Assembly: GCA_003510345.1 (NCBI GenBank)
Contig: DOMW01000128.1
Coordinates: 1-8,785 of the forward strand
DNA length: 8,785 nt
Origin: Clostridiales bacterium
GTDB lineage: Bacteria > Bacillota > Clostridia > Christensenellales > Christensenellaceae
Direction of reading: 5' to 3'
Shown: positions 5,182 through 8,785 of the stretch, one piece after another
Layout of the letters: each line of letters starts with the position of its first letter
How positions within the stretch are numbered: position 1 is the first letter of the stretch
Notes under the pieces: model-generated
What the model saw: only the letters and a program-made list of their open reading frames with translations
Told to the model about the DNA's origin: nothing
The model's database searches: none
Position numbers and translations under genes: made by a program

Positions 5182-8100
5182 ATGACAGACAATAAATTGG
5201 GGCTCGACGTGGGCTCTACTACGATAAAACTAGTAATTACAGACGGGGCCGACAATATACTGTTCAGCCGTTACCGGCGGCATTTTTCCGATGTGCGCGG
5301 CGAGCTTTTGAACCTGTTCAAGGAAGCGGCGGCCGAATGCGGCGGTTTGCGTGTGCGCGCGGCGATCACCGGCTCGGGCGGGCTTACGGTGGCAAAACTC
5401 ATCGATATGCCTTTTGTGCAGGAAGTTGTTTCGGGCGCGAAAGCGGCGCGGTATTATATGCCGCAGGCGGACGTGGCGCTTGAGCTTGGCGGGGAAGACG
5501 CTAAAATCACCTACATGAAGCCGTCGCTCGAGCAGCGTATGAACGGCACATGTGCGGGCGGTACGGGCGCGTTTATCGACCAGATGGCGACGCTGCTAAA
5601 CACCGACCCATCCGGCTTAAACGAACTGGCAAAAAAGTATAAAACGGTGTATCCCATCGCAGCGCGCTGCGGCGTGTTCGCTAAGACAGATGTGCAGCCG
5701 CTTTTGAACGAGGGCGCGGCGCGAGAGGATATCGCTGTGTCTATTCTGCAAGCGGTGGTGAACCAGACGATCGCCGGGCTTGCGTGCGGCCGGCCCATCC
5801 GGGGAAACGTCGCGTTTTTGGGCGGTCCGCTGCATTACTTGACCGAGCTTCGGAGCCGGTTTATCGAAACATTGGGGCTGACAGGCGGGCAGGTCATCCA
5901 TCCGGAAAATTCCCACCTCTTTGTGGCGCTGGGCGCGGCGCTGATGGCGGAGGGCGAGCCGTTTTTTGTGCGCGAGCTTAAAGCGAGACTGCTGAAAGCC
6001 CATAGAGGCGAATACGAGACGCGCAGGCTCAGCCCGCTGTTTTCCACACAGGAAGAATATGGCGCGTTTGCCGCACGGCACGGCAAACAGCATGTGGAAT
6101 ATAAACCGATAGAGGCGCACAGCGGGGCGTGTTATCTCGGTATGGACGCGGGCAGCACGACGATCAAGGCGGCGCTCATTGACGGCGACTGCAACCTGCT
6201 GTACCGCTACTATCATTCCAACGAAGGCAGCCCGCTTGCCGCCGCCGTCGATATTTTGCGGGATATTTATGGCAAACTGGGGAGCGGCGCGTATATTGCG
6301 GGGACGTGCGTGACAGGCTACGGCGAAGCCATCATAAAGGAAGCGCTAAAGCTCGATCGCGGCGAGATCGAGACGATGGCGCATTTCAAAGCGGCACGTT
6401 TTTTCAACAAGGATGTAGATTTCATAATCGATATCGGCGGGCAGGACATGAAGTGCCTGCGCATCAAGGATGGCGTGGTGGATGGCATTATGCTGAACGA
6501 GGCTTGTTCATCCGGCTGCGGCAGCTTTCTTGAGACGTTTGCGCATTCGCTCAGCCTGCCCATACAGGATTTCGCAAAAGAAGCGCTGCTTGCGCAAAGC
6601 CCGGTTGACCTTGGCACGCGCTGCACGGTGTTTATGAACAGCCGCGTCAAGCAGGCGCAGAAAGAGGGCGCGAGCCTGGGGGATATTTCCGCCGGACTGT
6701 CGTATTCCGTGGTAAAAAACGCGCTTTACAAGGTCATCAAGGTAAAGAACCCGGAGGAACTCGGGAAAAATATCGTGGTGCAGGGCGGAACGTTCAAAAA
6801 CGACGCGATACTGCGCGCGTTTGAAATGGAATTGGGGCGGGAAGTAACCCGCCCGGATATCGCCGAGCTGATGGGCGCTTTCGGCGCGGCGCTGCTGGCG
6901 CGGCAGGAAATGCGGGAAGGGAAAGAATCTTCCGTGCTTTCGGCGCAAGAGCTTGCGGCGTTTCGTTATAAGGGAACGAATGTGCGCTGCGGCAAGTGCG
7001 AGAACCGGTGTATGCTCACCGTCACCACTTTTGAGGATGGCCGGAAATTCATTTCGGGCAACCGCTGTGAAAAAGGCGCGGGCAAGGCGGAGCAAAGCGA
7101 TATTCCCAACCTGTACGATTACAAATACAAACGAGTGTTCGATTACACGCCGCTTGCGCCGCAAGAAGCGCCGTTGGGGGAGATCGGCATACCGCGCGCG
7201 CTCAATATTTATGAAAACTATCCGTTCTGGTTTACCATGCTCACGAAGCTGGGCTTCAGGGTGGTGCTTTCCGACCAGTCCTCGCACGCGCTGTTTGAGC
7301 GGGGGATGGAGAGTATTTCATCCGACACGGTGTGTTACCCGGCAAAGCTGGTGCACGGGCATATTGAAAACCTCGCGAAAAAGGGCATAAAGCGGATATT
7401 CTACCCGTGCGTGCCGTTTGAGCAAAAGGAATACGAGCATTCCAACAACCACTACAACTGCCCCATCGTCACCTCGTACCCGGAAGTGGTCAAAAACAAC
7501 ATGGAAGTTTTTGCCGACAAGGGGATCGAATTCATTAATTTCTTTGTAGCGCTCGACGAGCGGGAATTCATGCCCGAAAAAGTCTGGAAGGAATTCGGGC
7601 GTTTTGGCGTCTCGCGCGAGCTGGCAAAAGAAGCGGCGGAGGCCGCCTATGCCGAACGCGAACGCTTCAAGGCGGATATGGAGAAAAAAGGCGGGGAAAC
7701 GCTCGCGTGGCTGGAGCGGACAGGCAATACGGGCATTGTGCTCGCGGGCAGGCCGTATCACATCGACCCGGAAATCAACCACGGCATCCCCGCGCTGATC
7801 ACAAGCTATGGCCTTGCCGTGCTGACGGAGGACAGCGTGGCGCACATGGGCAAGCTTGCGCGGCCCATCCGCGTGATGGACCAATGGGCGTACCACACGC
7901 GGCTGTATGAGAGCGCGGCGCTTGTGGCGCAAAAGGATTACCTGCAAATGGTGCAGCTTAATTCGTTCGGCTGCGGGCTGGACGCCATCACATCTGACCA
8001 GGTGGCGGAGATCATTGGCGCGGCGGGCAAAATATATACGCTGCTCAAGATAGATGAGATCAGCCATTTGGGGGCGGCGAAGATCCGGCTGCGTTCGCTG

Positions 8101-8785
8101 ATCGCGGCTTTAGCCGAGAAGGCGGATAAAGCGCCCCAAAAGAAGGGGGACGCTACCTATAAACGCCGTATTTTCACAAAGGAGATGCGCGAGAAGGGGA
8201 CGATTGTGTGCCCGCAGATGGCGCCGCTCCAGTTCCAATTTCTAAAGCAGGCGTTCGACCCGACAGGGTACAACTTCACCGTTTTGACCGAAGTGACAAA
8301 AGAGGATATCGACGTGGGGTTGAAATATGTGAACAACGACGCGTGTTTTCCCACGATCATTGTGGTTGGGCAGCTTGTGAACGCGTTCATGAGAGGTAAG
8401 CTCGACCCGGATAATACGGTGATTATGCTGACGCAGACAGGCGGCGGCTGCCGCGCGTCCAATTATCTCGCGTTTTTGCGAAAGGCGCTACGGGAAGCTG
8501 GTTATCCGCAGGTGGTGGTGGCCTCCATCAATTTCTCCGGCCTGGAAAAAAGCCCGGGGCTGAAGTTTACGGCGGGGCTGGCGCTACGCCTGCTCATAGG
8601 CATTTCGCTGGGCGATTTACTGCAAAAGGTGCTGCTTGCCACGCGGCCCTACGAAAAAAACAAAGGCGAGACGAACGCGCTGTTTGAAAAATGGGTGAAG
8701 AAAATACAAGACCTCACGTATCATTCCCGCTATTTCGGCTACCGCAGGGCGGCGAAACAGATGGTGAAGGAATTTGAGGCGGTGG
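5182..8785 (+). CDS. Multidomain acyl-CoA dehydratase activase (BadF/HgdC-type ATPases fused to HgdB-like domain), 3' end missing
   Basis: The frame stays open for 1201 codons from a well-supported ATG to the window edge; relatives as I recall them are about 1400 residues, so roughly 200 are probably missing. Domain order: (1) ASKHA ATPase, about 5-265, with LDVGSTT (8-14), ELGGEDAK (101-108), CAGGTG with C124, and C163; (2) second ATPase, about 318-575, with MDAGSTT, DIGGQDMK (417-424), CSSGCG with C442 and C446, and C481; (3) a segment with C603, C606, C610 and C629; (4) a DUF2229-like domain from about 668 (IGIPRALNIYENYPFW, C718, C743); (5) an HgdB-like part with FGCGLD (C931), NNDACFP (C1055) and GGGCRASNY (C1090). 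HgdC activators bind one 4Fe-4S cluster between two subunits and use ATP to fire low-potential electrons into radical dehydratases or related double-cubane enzymes. Both ATPase domains keep a Cys pair 39 residues apart, as in HgdC. Cytosolic and oxygen-sensitive by family. The true substrate is unknown. Confidence 0.93.
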   Translation, partial: MTDNKLGLDVGSTTIKLVITDGADNILFSRYRRHFSDVRGELLNLFKEAAAECGGLRVRAAITGSGGLTVAKLIDMPFVQEVVSGAKAARYYMPQADVALELGGEDAKITYMKPSLEQRMNGTCAGGTGAFIDQMATLLNTDPSGLNELAKKYKTVYPIAARCGVFAKTDVQPLLNEGAAREDIAVSILQAVVNQTIAGLACGRPIRGNVAFLGGPLHYLTELRSRFIETLGLTGGQVIHPENSHLFVALGAALMAEGEPFFVRELKARLLKAHRGEYETRRLSPLFSTQEEYGAFAARHGKQHVEYKPIEAHSGACYLGMDAGSTTIKAALIDGDCNLLYRYYHSNEGSPLAAAVDILRDIYGKLGSGAYIAGTCVTGYGEAIIKEALKLDRGEIETMAHFKAARFFNKDVDFIIDIGGQDMKCLRIKDGVVDGIMLNEACSSGCGSFLETFAHSLSLPIQDFAKEALLAQSPVDLGTRCTVFMNSRVKQAQKEGASLGDISAGLSYSVVKNALYKVIKVKNPEELGKNIVVQGGTFKNDAILRAFEMELGREVTRPDIAELMGAFGAALLARQEMREGKESSVLSAQELAAFRYKGTNVRCGKCENRCMLTVTTFEDGRKFISGNRCEKGAGKAEQSDIPNLYDYKYKRVFDYTPLAPQEAPLGEIGIPRALNIYENYPFWFTMLTKLGFRVVLSDQSSHALFERGMESISSDTVCYPAKLVHGHIENLAKKGIKRIFYPCVPFEQKEYEHSNNHYNCPIVTSYPEVVKNNMEVFADKGIEFINFFVALDEREFMPEKVWKEFGRFGVSRELAKEAAEAAYAERERFKADMEKKGGETLAWLERTGNTGIVLAGRPYHIDPEINHGIPALITSYGLAVLTEDSVAHMGKLARPIRVMDQWAYHTRLYESAALVAQKDYLQMVQLNSFGCGLDAITSDQVAEIIGAAGKIYTLLKIDEISHLGAAKIRLRSLIAALAEKADKAPQKKGDATYKRRIFTKEMREKGTIVCPQMAPLQFQFLKQAFDPTGYNFTVLTEVTKEDIDVGLKYVNNDACFPTIIVVGQLVNAFMRGKLDPDNTVIMLTQTGGGCRASNYLAFLRKALREAGYPQVVVASINFSGLEKSPGLKFTAGLALRLLIGISLGDLLQKVLLATRPYEKNKGETNALFEKWVKKIQDLTYHSRYFGYRRAAKQMVKEFEAV

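Noticed and set aside
6508..7287. Long minus-strand frames opposite the activase gene (also 7318-8067)
   Set aside because: Both are antisense to conserved activase motifs, with no ribosome binding sites or family features.

Overview
The window looks like the chromosome of an anaerobic, moderately GC-rich member of Bacillota, most likely a Clostridia or Christensenellales-type gut bacterium. This rests on gene content: a giant fused acyl-CoA dehydratase activase, a C_GCAxxG_C_C redox protein, GGAGG-type ribosome binding sites, and no sign of phage or transposase genes. It is an inference from families, not a database match. Almost all of the sequence is ordinary chromosomal coding DNA.

Layout. 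From the left, positions 2428 to 125 (minus strand) hold a tight three-gene operon: phosphopentomutase (deoB), a small C_GCAxxG_C_C cysteine protein, and a YgjP-like zinc metallopeptidase. The divergent gap before deoB carries a perfect 11-bp tandem repeat, like an operator for an OmpR/PhoB-type regulator, and probable promoters facing both ways. On the plus strand from 2577 to 3536 is a secreted lipoprotein of unknown family. A gap of about 520 bp (3537-4056) follows, where the lipoprotein gene and a minus-strand HAD phosphatase gene converge. I see no credible gene in it, but it is full of nested inverted repeats and two strong hairpins, and it is the least explained part of the window.

Positions 4677-4057 (minus) encode the HAD-family hydrolase. 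Upstream of it lies rpsT (ribosomal protein bS20, minus), apparently with a TTG start, and a textbook intrinsic terminator separates the two. A divergent promoter region (about 5021-5181) drives rpsT leftwards and a very large gene rightwards. That gene (5182 to beyond the right edge, at least 1201 codons) encodes tandem BadF/HgdC-type ATPase domains fused to a four-cysteine segment, a DUF2229-like domain and an HgdB-like iron-sulfur domain.

How the genes relate. deoB belongs to pentose phosphate and nucleoside salvage. rpsT is translation housekeeping. The activase-type protein is an ATP-driven low-potential electron-transfer machine typical of strict anaerobes. I see no single pathway joining all of them. 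The main points for follow-up are the structured convergent intergenic region, the 11-bp tandem repeat with a possibly leaderless deoB transcript, the unknown lipoprotein, and the multidomain activase.
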